A stretch of 64,000 nucleotides of DNA from Solanum dulcamara (GCF_947179165.1 NC_077238.1:36135793-36199792); one strand, 5' to 3'; counted from the stretch's first letter, positions 46,639 to 59,538 are shown. Notes: generated by a model from the letters alone, not told the origin. Numbers and translations: made by a program.

Positions 46639-47167
46639 AAATGACTCAATAAGACGAGTCATAGAAATTTTGACGAGTCATCGATGGATTCACTCGATTA
46701 GGTCATCCTGATTTCATTTTTGACTAAGTGAAGGAGGAATTTGATGAGTCATTGGTACGAGTCATAGGAGAGTCGATGACTCATAAGGTCGAGTCGTAGA
46801 AGACAAAGGTGTTTTTCTAGTAGCTAATGTCTCATGCACCTTGATTTACGATTTGGGTCTACCACCCGTGTAGGAAATAACGATCCATAGAGGGTCATCC
46901 ATAAGGTCATACTAGGTGATTATTAATTGTGTATATATGTTAAGGTCAATTCTTCAGTGTGAGAATAGATTTGGAGATTGTTTAAGGTCACAAGAATCCT
47001 CTAGCACAAAGTCGAGTTCAAAGCTTCCTTACCAATTGAATTTTGGTGAAATATTTTACTTGGGTAAAGTTTAACCAATCATATCTTCTAGAATATAAAG
47101 AATTATATCGCCCATACCAAGAAAATTAAATTTCTTTGAGTCCTCTTTCCAACGCCATGAAGTTTTC

Positions 47168-50100
47168 TGTCACGACCCAACCCCGTAGGCTGCGACTGGG
47201 TCAGACCTGGACCCCCCGTACACATATCTATCAGCTGTGGTCATATTGAACTATAAAAAAAACAATATATCATATAACAGAGCCCCACTGGGCGATAACA
47301 TTTTCATAAACTGTAGCCCTTTTCGTTTGTATCACAACATGACAGGGCACGCAAGCCGACAAGGCTGCCATAACATAATAATATACATCATATATCATGT
47401 AGACCCAGCTGAATCAAAATGACATACACAACCCACATATACATGTCTGCAGACCTCTAAATATATAAATGACAACATATAGCGGGACAGGGCCCCCGCC
47501 GTACCCCTGAATGGACAAAACAATTTCTATACATCCGTGGACAATATCAAAAACTAGGCCCCGATACAAGGGAGCCTCTCCCAGCTGAGCTGCATGAAAT
47601 CCTAAACTGATAGACTCCCAAAATCTGTATCTGTACCTGCGGGCATGAACACAGCCCCCCGAGAAAGGGGGTCAGTACGATATATGTACTGAGTATGTAA
47701 AACATAATATAATACAACTGGAAGCATATCTGAGATTGAGAATAGGGGATACGATATCAATTCAGAAACTTGTACCTGTACTTTGTGAATTACAAAAACA
47801 TGCATGTTCGAGTCATATCATATAGCCGTCCCTTTTGGGGGTTCGGTGAATCACCACTGTAAAACCATCATGGCCCCAGTGCCATCACCACCTTATTACA
47901 ACACATCATCATATATCTATACACGTATCCTGGCCCTCTATTGAGGGACTCAGGGAATAATGCAGTGAACTGTGCACGAGAACATATCCTGGCCCGAGAC
48001 TCAGGGAAAGAAGTGTTACAATATACACGAGTAGAGTAGTGAATAACTATATGCAATTTAAATCATTATTAGAGACTTGACCGTATAAGAAGATTAAAAT
48101 TTTGTCGGAGGACTCGAGTAGTAGTGTAGTCATCTCGAGTGACTTCTAAATGCCATTATGGGAAATATCAATTATAATCTCGGGGATTCTAGACATGTAC
48201 TAAAGTAAAGCCAAATCGCTTATGGAACCAGAAACATTTGTTAACAAAAAGTCTGTAAGACTTGGAGCCTATATATTTGTTATCTCTTTAGCATATAACA
48301 GCTTCCAGGGAAATAGTTCGGCTACTGTAGGAGTTCAATATTCAGAAGTAAGTAAGAGATGTTCGAGAATAGAGTTACCCTAGAGCTCATATCATATTCA
48401 ACTTACAACTAAGACAAAGGCATGCCCAAAAGAAGAAAGAGAATAAGCTTTATGTAGTCTGTACTTTCCTTCAGGGGATCTGCATACACATATTTCATAC
48501 CCGGCCTATCATGGGGATCGGTGAATCATTATGGCATTATAATCTCATTTTTGTACCAAATACGTGTCAAGGAAAATGAGAGATAGCTTTTCACACACTA
48601 CTATTTAACACGTAGAAGCCTTACTAGGCAATACTCAATCCTTACAGAAATTCCAAAACTAAGTAGTGGATAGGGGTTATGAGGCGTACTTGGAGTTTTG
48701 GGAATGGAATTATCCCCACATTCCACACATAATTCACTTAAGGCTAAAACTTGCCAAAAGGAAAGAAAGATAGTTGTACGAGCCTATACCAAAACAAGCC
48801 AAGAGAAAGCTTTACATACCTCTTGGGAGTTACCCTTTATCCTGATCGCCTCGTCGTCTTCTAAACCTATTCAATATAAAGTAATACGAATATCAACTAC
48901 TCTTAACTTTTCAGTATCTGAGGTTACGCCTTAATGTTAATGGAATCTATTCCCTTAGTCGTTTCCTCGACTAGTTCTTTAGTTTGTTAAGGCGTTAACA
49001 AAAATTGGGCAGCACCTCCCCTATAATGTGACCTATCCAAATTTCCAATTAGGTTCCTAAGACCTACAGCCAACCAACAACAACAACCTGCAGCAATTCA
49101 TACTAACAATATACAACATAAACTCCAAACGACTTATTCAAAAAGATGATATCAAATAGGGTGTCTAGTCTTTATTTTACAACGCCTTTAATTATACGCA
49201 ACGGGGGGTCATGTGGACTCAACCAGAAGCACCCTAACCCACATTAGAACATATTTAGTCCCTGCAACAAGACACCACACCCCTGCAGCAGCAACTCACA
49301 AGAACAACGCCTTACCTTGACGACAATTCGACTATAACGACTACACTTTAGTTTATTCCGAACGCCAAGTATTCTAATGATATTTACACACTTCCAGCCA
49401 CCTATAGGGCGTGTAAAATGCTCCATCAGAACACATAAAGCTCAAATTTAAAGAAGAAACCTTACCTTACGTTAAACTTGTCAAACTCGCCAAAACTATC
49501 CAAAATGTGAAATCTGGACAGCTTACTGTTTTACCTTGTCGCTACGTTTCGAAGGGGTAATGGAGGGAAACAGGATTTACATCATTCATGAAAGTTATAG
49601 AAATGTGTCTTAGGGTTGCAAAAAATTTCGAATCATCCCTACATCATTTTCTTACAAAAGGATATGACCAAAATACTTACAGTTGTCCGTGTAGAATTTC
49701 CAAAACCAAATCTGAGCAGTACCTCCTCTACACTTCATCACCCTTTTGCGATCTTCTCCAAGTAAAACTGGATTTCGGAGTCTAAATGAAAGTTATAGAA
49801 CCATTAAATACCTTTCCAAAATATATTAAATTATTCGAAACGAATCTGTACACGAGAAGTTATACCAATATTACCAACAACAGTCCCTTCCAAAAACGGG
49901 TTGGTTAATTAGTTCTTAACATTTTTTCCTTCAACTTTCTTTCAAGTTTCTAGGCGTAAGGTTAAAGAAACGATGCCTTAGTCATCATCATATACATATA
50001 TATACATATATACATCTCCACGTGCTTGAGAAACACCGTAGCTAATTAATTCACGGAGGAAAAATCGAAGAACTCACCTTTAATTCTTCAAAAACGTTGC

Positions 50101-50710
50101 TGCCTTGTTCCTTTTGGTTCTTCACGTTTTTCCTCTCATTTGGCTGATGTTTTTGGATGGAAAATAAGTTAAAGAGTCAGACAACATGTATATATACACC
50201 TCCTTAGGAGGTGACACGTGGCATCCCCCTAGGGTGACACGTGGCAGCCTCCTAGGGTGACACCTCATCCAAGCTTCCAACACAAAACTGCCACGTGGCA
50301 GCGTGGGGTCCATCCCAAGTAGGTGAGTCACCTGCCTGCTTGTCACCTGCTTGCTTCACTTTCGTAAGTTCGGAAACTAGTTTTTGCTCCCTCTCGTAGG
50401 TTCGTAATCTCATCTTATTTTAAGAGCCTATGTAACCCATGCTACGCAAGCTTGGTACGTACTCCAATAGCTTAAGTGTGTAAGACTTCCAAGTTAGTAG
50501 CTTATGTAGATAAATCGAGTCCTACGACCCATTACTTGGCCTCCAATTCCTTCCGGACTCTTATGATTTCATCTCCAACCTTCTATAGTATGGGGTATCA
50601 CATTCTCCCTTCTTTAGAGCCGTTTGATAGTGTCGTAACTTAAGTGGCTCACATACTAGCTTCTAAGTAACTTAAGGGACCTTCCGAGTTCAAAGATGTG
50701 GGGTATAACA
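47168..50710 (-). mobile_element. L2: solo LTR of the E family, minus strand
   Basis: 3543 bases; minus reading begins tgttataccccaca (50710) and ends gggtcgtgaca (47168). The flanks ttttc (47163-47167) and ttttc (50711-50715) are a perfect duplication. It carries an ACGTG cluster (gacacgtggc twice, gccacgtggcag) at about 50208-50300 and a TATA-like stretch at 50187-50197. Its U3 resembles that of the E1 5' LTR more than the E2 LTRs. Confidence 0.95.
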
Positions 50711-53027
50711 TTTTCCTCATTTGAAGTTCTGACTAAAATGTTATGACAGTTTTACCATACACTATGAGATCAGAAATTTTAGAATCTTGAGATACCACTC
50801 GTAGGAAAAATCTATGAATCATAGAAATGTTTACGAATCGTAAAGATGATTCATAAAAGAAGATCATAGGCTCATTGGTTTTGCATTTTTCAGGGGTTGC
50901 CTGGACAAATTGGGTCTACGACTCATAAACCTTTTTACAACTCATAAAGAGTAATTCGTAGGGTCTTCCAATCAAGTTTTATGAGGGGTTGTTTTGTCTT
51001 TTTCCTATAATTTTATAATGTATATGGACGATTTTTGGACTAGCTTCTCGGCTATTGAATACCCTAGGTATTCCTAAACTCTCATTCTCATATTAACTTT
51101 CAAAAATCACAAATCTTCTCTCCAATGACCCATCCCAAAGGTCTTCTTCATCATCAAGAAATTTGCTAGGGTTTCTTCAAGATTAAGTCCCCCTTTTCAA
51201 GTTCAAGGCTAAAATTCATCAAGGTATGTGGGAATTGATCCATAGGTTCCTTTCACCCATAGAGTCCCAAGATTTTCCTCAAAAAACCCCTTAGATTTCA
51301 TTGGTTTCTAACCTTAATTTTGATGAATTTCATTGCGATAATTCAATTTCATTTTTAATTTTATCAATGATCATTATAATCATGATTCTATATTTATTAC
51401 ACGATTTCAAGTTGGATTATTAATGACCAAGAATAATGCTATTTTAAATGGTGATTTTCATGAATTATGATTAGTTTCAAAGGGTTTTTCAATGAATGCT
51501 TTAATAAATGATGTTTGAAACTTACGGAAATTTGGTGAAGCTTATAAATGATGATTTCAATGAGTTTTATATAAATTTCCTACATTGATGTTTAGGGTTA
51601 TGATATGAATTATGGGTACATTCAATGTTGCTTCAAATTGATGTCATCTTAATCAAAATAGATGTGGGTTGATATAATGTATATGGTCATGCATGTTTTC
51701 CATCAAATTCTATTATGTCAAGTCAACTTGATCTTGTATGCATGCTTTACCTAAGTTACAAGTATAAGCTATGATCTTGAGTTCCAAGTATTATTCAACG
51801 AAATCTTTATGAATGTTTGACAAGGTCTACGAAAGAGTTTAAAGGTGCTTTTTTGCAAAGAAGTTTTATGAATGATGATTCATATATGTTCAGCAAGTCA
51901 ATGATAAGGTTATTTAAGGACCTTGGGATAGGCATTCTCTCCCGTAGTTGAGGCAAGAGACCCATAGTAAGATCTCATTATCCCATAACTATGTACATCA
52001 TAGGATAAAAGATCACCCATAAGAGAGGCTCGATTCCTTTGAGGGTCACCCATAGTTGAGGCTCGATCCTCCATATAGCTTGGTGGATCCACTTAGGCAT
52101 GACAGAGTCTACATTGGCAAGTAGTCTTCCCCTTTCTTTTGGTGTAGGGGTAACATCGGGACTCCATTTTATAGCTCACATAGTTTATATCGATTATCAA
52201 TCGCTCTCACAAAGGTACAAGGTCCCTTTTTCCAATGTTTAAGGTATTTATTACTATGGTTAATATGTCTCTCACAAGTAAAGTATGTTCTCTCAGCCAT
52301 TGTTTATGACTCTCAATGTAATTTAAGATCATTACAACTATTTATGAACTTGCAAGCTCTTTTATGATTCGTAATTATGACTCATGACTATCCATGCATT
52401 TTATAAGTTCTCTTCATAAGATTTCATTATGGTTTTAAATGACAATTGCCTTACTCCTGATTTATTACCATGTATAAATGGTTTGCTTATTATTTGTTTT
52501 AGCCTTGATCATACACCATTGATTTTGTGTCATGTATTGCATTGCTCACATACTTGGTATATTCAAATTACTAATGTATAATTTTGTTTGCCTATATTAT
52601 GTCATAATGTAGGGATCGGTGATCACCCTACACACTCTCATGGCTAGATAGAAGACTTGTTCACTTGATTTGGAAAGTCCTCTTGCTTCGGGGACTACCT
52701 ATCGAACTTATTTCTTTTCTTGCTACCTCTAGACTATGTTTGTATTTTAAGATATTTTTGTCTTGTTTGGGGGGCTATTGGCTTGTTATATGCCCCTACC
52801 TATGTTAGTATGATAGAGGCATGTTTAGACATAAGAGTTGTAGTCCGTTTGGACATATGACTTAATATTTCATTTTCATTTTTAGACTTCCATGTTTGAG
52901 ATCATTCTTCCGCTTGTTTTGATTATGTTTTATCTTACCTTATGCAATATATGCTAAGAGGCTTAGTTGGGATCCTTCGGGTTCCCTATTGTCGTGTCAC
53001 GGCTAGTCCCTAGTCTGGGTCGTGACA

Positions 53028-53707
53028 CTTTTGTTAATAGGTTGTCACTTAGTTGTCCTCCTTTATAGTGTATTTTCTTGTTTAGGTTCTAGACTGGTGC
53101 CACCAGGTACGTCCTTTGGTTCCTTGCTTGTTCCTTATCTTTTACCTTCCTTGTATCAAATATTTTTTTATTGCACGCTTTCGTATTATTCTTATTAGAT
53201 ACTTGTGATATATACTCCTTGCTAACATGTTCTTCATACTTTCTTTATATTTGGAGCTCAGTTGGTCGATGTCTACTGAGTGCTACTTGTTGGTACTTAT
53301 ACTAAACTTCTGCACCCTGCAGATCATAGTACGAGTATTCTTTGCTGATTTAGATATCATGTAGAAAAGCTCTTGGGGTTTTAAGTGGCCTATCTCCTTC
53401 TATTTCAGCTTGGACTAGTCTTTATTTTGCACTCGAAGATAGGTGTACTATTATTTTATCTGTATCAACCTTGTACTTAATTATTTAGTCTAATGGCTCA
53501 ACTACCGACTGATACCAGGTCTTGGAGGTTATCTTATTGTATTTTTCACATCCTTCTTTTCTTTTTATTCTTCTTATTATTATTGTTCGCTTCTTTTCTT
53601 CTGCTCATTATGGTCCATTGCCTATGGTTCCAGACTATGGGGTTAGGCTTACCTACTAATGGGTTGATAGTAGGTGTTATCATGACTTGAGAAATTAGGT
53701 CGTAATA
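53028..53707 (+). repeat. M 3' LTR, last part
   Basis: Matches 16660-17342 of the 5' copy (gttctagactggtgcca; tgataccaggtcttg) and ends ggtcgtaata before the duplication ctatt. It is not followed by a primer site, as expected for a 3' LTR. Confidence 0.85.
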
Positions 53708-53844
53708 CTATTTTGCTAATTTTAAAAATAAATAGTACCCAAGTTATGAAGCGTTTTCAATGAGTTTAAAATTGAATCATAACTGGTGTCACTCCATTGT
53801 AGTGTTATTATGGAGAAAACTTGGCACTTAATTGAGAAGGTTTA

Positions 53845-53988
53845 AGAGATTTCACCATTTATTGCACCATTGAAATGTATTTGTTCAATGAAGTTTTATG
53901 CGATATTGGGGATAATATAAACATGATGCCTCATACGCCTAAATTACACCTCACAATGAAGTATAAAGTGGTCAATGATCAAATATAG
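53845..53988 (+). pseudogene. Retropepsin fragment (Athila/Tat-type gypsy)
   Basis: 48 codons reading RDFTIYCTIEMYLFNEVLCD followed by IGDNINMMP. This lines up with the plant gypsy protease word FTIPCTIG...KALCDLGASINLMP; the active-site aspartate is kept within CDIG. Retropepsin cuts the element polyprotein. The frame ends at 53986, and nothing else of pol is readable nearby, so this is a relic of an older element that M inserted into or beside. Confidence 0.6.
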
Positions 53989-54838
53989 AACTCAACTAGG
54001 TTGGGCTCAATCCATATGAAATATGGTTACAAATCAGGACAATGCAGTTATTTAACAAGTCTGAAATAAGAGTTTAATACACATGCATACCAAAATACTG
54101 GACATTCCACACGTAGGTGAAAGCGCAAGTCAACCAATGAAAATTTCAACGAAAAAATCGTATATGGGAAAATAACATTCTTTGAACAATTTCAAGGTTA
54201 TTTTGGGGATCTATCCAATAATAGAAGATGTTATTCTTCCCCAAATTGGGTATTGTCCATTGTAGAGAAATTGAGTAGTGAATAGATTACATTATAAGTT
54301 TTCTTTTTGAAGGAAAAAATACCATTGTTGCTAAAGCGAAGCTTGGAATTGATTATATATTTTCACTATGAATGCAATTGAGGAATCATTAGGTACACTT
54401 CATATTTCTTTATTATAAGTAGCTAAATTCTCCTCTAGGTGTGTGTGCATGACGTATGTTTTAATTTGATTAGGTAATGATTAATTATTTTTAGAATTGA
54501 TTATAATGTGTGAATATATTATTATCTTCAAGTTTTAATTTTAAATTAATGATTGCAAACATTAATTGAACTCTCTATTTTTACTTTTGCTTGAGAAGGG
54601 AAACTGAGATTAGATAAGACTTCAATGATGAGAACTTGAGGTTTTAATCAAAGGATTAGAGCTAAAAATAATCTAGATGTGATTAAACACTCATTTAAGG
54701 GCTTGAGCTAGAAAAGGTCTATGCTTACTCAAGTTAATGTTTGATGATTTATGTGGTTTGAAAGAATAATAAAGAAACACATTCATTGGGATGAAAAACT
54801 TTGAATGTACTTTAAGAAAATTCTTATCCATGTGGTAA
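53989..54838. other. AT-rich interval between M and E3
   Basis: No recognisable coding, RNA or repeat structure on either strand. It probably continues the old element whose protease fragment precedes it, but I see no motif to prove that. Confidence 0.4.
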
Positions 54839-57800
54839 TGTCATGATCCACCCCATAGGCCTCGACTAGGGTCCGACCTAGACCTCTCGTATACCTAAAT
54901 ATCAACTGTGGTCAAATTGATATGTAAACAAAACAATATCATGTAATAGAGCCCAATTGGGCGATAACATTTTCATAAACTTGTAGCCCTTTTCGTTTGT
55001 GTCATAACATGAAAGGGCATGCAAGCCGACAAGGCTGCCATAACATAATAACATATACCATACATCATGTAGACCCACTAAATCAAACTAATATACACAA
55101 CCCACGTATACAAGTCTGCAGACCTCTAACAACATTAATGATGATATATGATGGGACAGGGCCCCCGCCGTACCCCTGAATAACAAAAAAATACTATACA
55201 TAAACGGCCAGTGCCAAAAACTAAGCTCTGATACAATGGAGCCTCCTCCAGCTGAGCTGAGCAGAATCCTAAACTGACGGACTTCCAAAACCTGTATCTG
55301 TACCTGCGGGCATGAAACGCAGCCCCCCGAGAAAAGAGGGTCAGTACGACATATTACAAAAATATGCATGTTCAAATTATATCATATAGCCGGCCCTATC
55401 AGGGGTCCGGTGGATACACCTATAAGATCATCATAACCCAGTGCCATCACCACCTTATTGCAACACATCATCATATATATATACATACGTATCCCAGCCC
55501 TCTAGTGAGGGGCTCGGTGGACAATACAGTGAATTATGCATGATTACTATTCCCGGCCCAGGACTCAGTAGAAGAAGTGCTACAGTATACACGAGTAGAG
55601 TAGTGAGCAATTATATTAAGTTTAAATCATTATTGGAGACTCAATAGAATAAGAAAGTTAAGCTTTTGTTTGAGGACCCGAATAACGGTGCAGTCATATC
55701 GAGTGTCCTCTAAATGCCATTATGGGCTGCCTTAAAAGTAATCTGGGGGACCCTAGATATGTATTAATATAGGGCCAAATCATTTATGGAATCAAAAACA
55801 CTTAGTCTAGTATTGTCCTTAAGACTTGGAGCAAGTATATTTGGTACCTTTTTAACATATAGAATTTTCTAGGGAAATGGTTCAGCTACTATCAGAGTTC
55901 GATATACAAAAGTAAATAGGATATGTTAAGAATGGAGTTACTCTGGAGATCACATCATATTTAACTTACAACTAAGACATGCCAGAAAAGAAAGAGAGTG
56001 AACTCTATATAGTTTGTACTTTCCTTTAGGTGGTCATTATATACATATCTTGTACCTGGCCCATCCTGGGGCTCGGTGAACAACTATGGCATCATAATCT
56101 CATTTTCAAACCAAGTACATATCAAGATAAAGGAAAGATAGTTTCCCATACACTACCCTTTAGCACGTAGAAGCCTTAACAGGCAATGCTCAATTCTTGT
56201 AGGGGTGTCCACACCTAACTGTAGTTAGGGATTATGAGGCGTACCTGGAGTTTTGGGAATGAAATTATCCCCACATTCCACATACAATTCACTAAAGTCT
56301 AAGACTTGCCAAAAGGAAAGAAAGATAGATGTACGTACTTATACCAAAACATGCCAAGAGAAAGCTTTACATACCTCGTACGAGTTACTCGTTGTCATGT
56401 TTGCCTCGTCGTCCTTTGAACCTATTCAACATGGAAGTAATACGAATATAAACCACTCAGGACTTTCCAGGTCCTTCAGTTGCACCTTAGTATTCATGGA
56501 ATCTATTTTCTTGTCCGTTTCCTCAACTAGTCCTTTAATTAGTTAAGGCATTAATGAAAATTGGGCAGCACCTCCCCTATAACGTGCCCTATCCAAATTT
56601 CCAATCACATGCCTAGAAACTACATCCAACCAATAACAACAACCTGCAATATATATACAAGCAATTCACACCAATATTACACAATACAAACCCCAAACAA
56701 CTCACTCAAAACTATCAAAACGTGAATTCTGGACAGCTTACTGTCTTGAATTGTCGCTTCGTTTCGAAGGGGTAATTTGAGGGAAACAGGATTTATGTCC
56801 TCCATGAAAGTTATATACATGTTTCTTAGGGTCTCATACAATTTCGAATAACCCCTACATCAATTCTGTATAAAACGATATGCCCAAAATACCAATAGCA
56901 GTACATGTAAGATTTCCAAAACCAAAATCTGGGCAGTACCTCCTCTATACTTCATCACCCTTTTTTGAGTAGATAAAAGCAAATATTGTATTTTAAAGGA
57001 TAAATTAAAGTTATAGACCTATGAAATATCTTTCGAAAACATATTGAATCACTCAAAACAAAGCTGTACATAAAAAGTTATACCAATATTACTAATAATA
57101 GTCCCTTCCAAAAATGGGTTTGTTAACTAGTTCTTAACATTTTCTCTCTTTGTTCTTTCAACTTTCTCTCAAGTTCCAAGCTAAAGAATTAATTCCGTAG
57201 ACATTGTAAGATAAATATATACATCTCCATGTGGTTGATGAAAACCGTACATAGTTAATTCACAAAGGAAAATTGAAACTTACCTTGAAAAGGAGCCATC
57301 CGTTGCTATGTTCCTTTTGCTCTCAAACTTTTTCAGCTTTTGGCTAAGTTTTAAGGCAAGGAATGAATTCCTTAGTCACTTAACATACATATATAGGGTG
57401 TCTTTGGAAGTGACACATGTCAGCCCCATTGGTGACACGTGTCTAACCCTTATTGGGCCACGTATGCATGTTGCCAATAGGGTGCTGCCACGTAGCAGTG
57501 GGGTCTACCTCCCCCAAGCAGGTGGGTCACCTACTTGACCCCAAGCAGGCTGGTCACCTTCTTGCTTGAGGTGCTGCCACATGTCGCCTTCCTAGGCTGC
57601 TACATGTCATCTTTTTCTCTTCCTCGTAGGTTTGTAATCTCATCTTATTTTAAGAATCCGTGTAATCATTTCTACGTAGGCTTGATATATCCTTAAGTAT
57701 CTCAAGTGTATAAGACTTCTAAATTAGTAGCTTACGTAGGTAAATCGAGTCCTACAACTTATTTCTTGGCCTTCAACTCATTCCAAATTCCCACGACTCT

Positions 57801-57941
57801 ATTTCCAACCTTCCCTAGTATAGGGTATCGCATCCTCCCCTCCTTAGAGTCATTTGATAGTGTCTGGACAATGGGAATCTTATGGATACTTTCAAGAAGA
57901 CTAGGAACACGTTTCAAGGTTCAAAAGTGCAGGGTGTAATA
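54839..57941 (-). repeat. E3 3' LTR
   Basis: 3103 bases; minus start tattacaccct (57941, canonical TG mutated to TA), end gatcatgaca (54839). It lacks about 110 bases at 55350 that are present in the 5' LTR at about 62730-62830. ACGTG words (gacacgtgtc, gccacgta, gccacgtagcag) cluster at 57410-57600. Confidence 0.85.
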
Positions 57942-57958
57942 GGTAATTCCCCTCTTTA
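57942..57958 (-). other. Polypurine tract of E3
   Basis: Minus reading taaagaggggaattacc next to the LTR start; matches the E1/E2 tract with interruptions. Confidence 0.65.
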
Positions 57959-58079
57959 GAACATTCATCCCCAAATGTTAACAAGACTTCTCTTAGAATT
58001 TTATGCAGAGTATAGGGAGATTCTTTGCTATTGCCATAATCCATACTGTCATCCAGGTATTTAATACACGAGTTTTGAG

Positions 58080-58560
58080 TTTTGGGGTTAGACATCGGGA
58101 ATAGGTACGAATACTTGCATTTTCTGTCCTCTTTTAATTTTCTAGTTCATTCCTTTTCTGGTTTTCGTTTTGCCATCATACCTTGATGGAAGTCATATTT
58201 TAGTTTGCACCCTTATAACTTGCCGTTCTAGGATGGTTATAGGTTGTTCCTCGCAGGATTCCATTTCTTTAACATTACCTATGGGACACACTCTGGGTGG
58301 ATCACCAGTACATTATAAAGTACCCGTATAGATGTACTGGGAGTATAATTTCGTATTCAGGTGGTAAGCTCAACTTACCGGCAACTTTGTCCACTTACGA
58401 GCAACTTGATGAGGTCTAACGTATTTTGGGTTAATCTTTCTTTTTTGGGTGACTCTTTTATGCACACCTAATCATCGATTTGAACTCTAAATGTCAATGT
58501 CGATTATCTGTATATAATTTTCTTCGACTCTTGGTTGCTAATCCCTAGCTTGCTCAATCA
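58080..58560 (-). pseudogene. Integrase C-terminus and chromodomain remnant of E3
   Basis: Minus-strand pieces read as the end of a chromovirus polyprotein with many stops: SKKIIYR and RVQIDD (probe of the integrase tail), VHPECVP (compare VHPVFHVS), KYDFHQGMMAK, and finally KCKYSYLFPMS before the 3' end. The order matches intact Tekay-type proteins. The chromodomain tryptophan words are lost. It is far more decayed than in E1. Confidence 0.5.
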
Positions 58561-59417
58561 TGTCAGGGCCTGTTATCTTAGTCTTTCTAACATCAACCCA
58601 TCCAATATGGGACTTACACGTCTTGCTCTACCAGTCTTGTACGGGGCCATTGGGATACTGGAGTAGTAATTATCATTGTAGGCAACTTGATAAGTGATAG
58701 ATAATCATCCCAACTATCTTCCAAGTTAACAACACCATCTCATGACATATCTTCTATCATTTAAGTGGTACGCTTTAACCTGTTCATCAGGTTTGAGGGT
58801 CAAGTAGTGTACGAAGACTTATCTGTCTTCCCAGTTTCCTTACGGAATGATCCTCGTTAGTTAACTGTAACTTGGGCTCCTTCGTCTGGGATAATAGCTA
58901 TGGAGACTCCGTAAGGTCCTACCACTCTTTTTCCTCATAATGTTACACCTTTTCGGTTGAGTAGGTAGTCTTTGATTGAAGGAGCATGGGCTAATATCGG
59001 TAATCCATAAGTAACATTCCCTCCAGAGTCATCTGGTGCTGGAGTGTGAAGTGAGTCTTGTAGCCCTGGTCATATTATGGGATTTTTGACCTCGCATATT
59101 ACTTCCCTTCTTCCATAAATTACATCACTGGTACCCTTACCTCTTGGGTTTTGCTTTTTTTTTCCGCCCTAAGAGTTAGCTGCCAAGTGGTGTCGAAATT
59201 CGCTAGCCCACTAGCCCATATAGCCATTCGGTCGTTTGCCTATCATTAACTAGTACTATGTTGAAGAACTGTGGCATTTAAGTGCGCTATCAGTTAGTAA
59301 TTAATTAATCTTGCTGGTTTTCTTTAAGCCCTTGTTACGATTGCCTTAACATATCTTATAATACTCTGGGTACATAATCTTATATCATTTCTCCGTCACT
59401 AGTTTAGATTCTTCCAT

Positions 59418-59538
59418 CTCGCGTGATTATACCAGCACTAACGCATTAAGTTCCATTAGAATGTCGAAGTTAAGCATGCTGGGGTGAGAGTAATATTGGG
59501 ATGGGTGACCTTCCTGGGAAGTCCTCATGTCGTATTTC
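59418..59538 (+). repeat. 5S rRNA-derived sequence inside E3, antisense to the element
   Basis: On the plus strand, gcgtgattataccagcacta through gaagttaagcatgctgggg to gatgggtgacc and gggaagtcctcatgtcgta covers essentially the full length of plant 5S rRNA, including the 3' end that E1 and E2 lack. E3 is a minus-strand element, so the 5S copy lies opposite to its transcription. Flanks do not match those in E1/E2. Substitutions throughout mark it as a relic. Confidence 0.85.

Larger units (their letters stand above)
44750..53027 (+). mobile_element. S-family LTR (solo, plus strand) interrupted by LINE 2 and L2
   Basis: Starts tgtaagatccc and ends gggtcgtgaca; the M LTR continues on both sides (gatatctat at 44741 and gttaataggttgtc at 53031). 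Net length without LINE 2 and L2 is about 3.1 kb. The words acgactcataa/gagtcgtag recur many times at 44880-44990, 46650-46800 and 50800-50960. Neither primer site nor second LTR is present, so it is called solo. Flanking atcta and ctttt are not a matching duplication. Confidence 0.65.
2545..53707 (+). mobile_element. Element M: master LTR retrotransposon holding all later nested insertions
   Basis: The 5' LTR starts tgtaatgacc at 2545 and ends gggtcatgata at 17342; a tRNA-iMet primer site follows at 17346. A second copy of the LTR starts tgtaatgacc at 27182 and ends ggtcgtaata at 53707. The five bases before the first copy (2540-2544, ctatt) equal the five after the second copy (53708-53712, ctatt), as expected for a target site duplication. 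Removing nested elements leaves LTRs of about 3.5 and 3.9 kb and about 3.2 kb of internal sequence. Only a broken gag is recognisable inside, so M is a deleted or non-autonomous gypsy-type element. Confidence 0.8.

Noticed and set aside
44745..53032. Target duplication for the plus-strand S LTR
   Set aside because: atcta and ctttt do not match; boundaries rest on TG...CA ends and continuity of the M LTR only.
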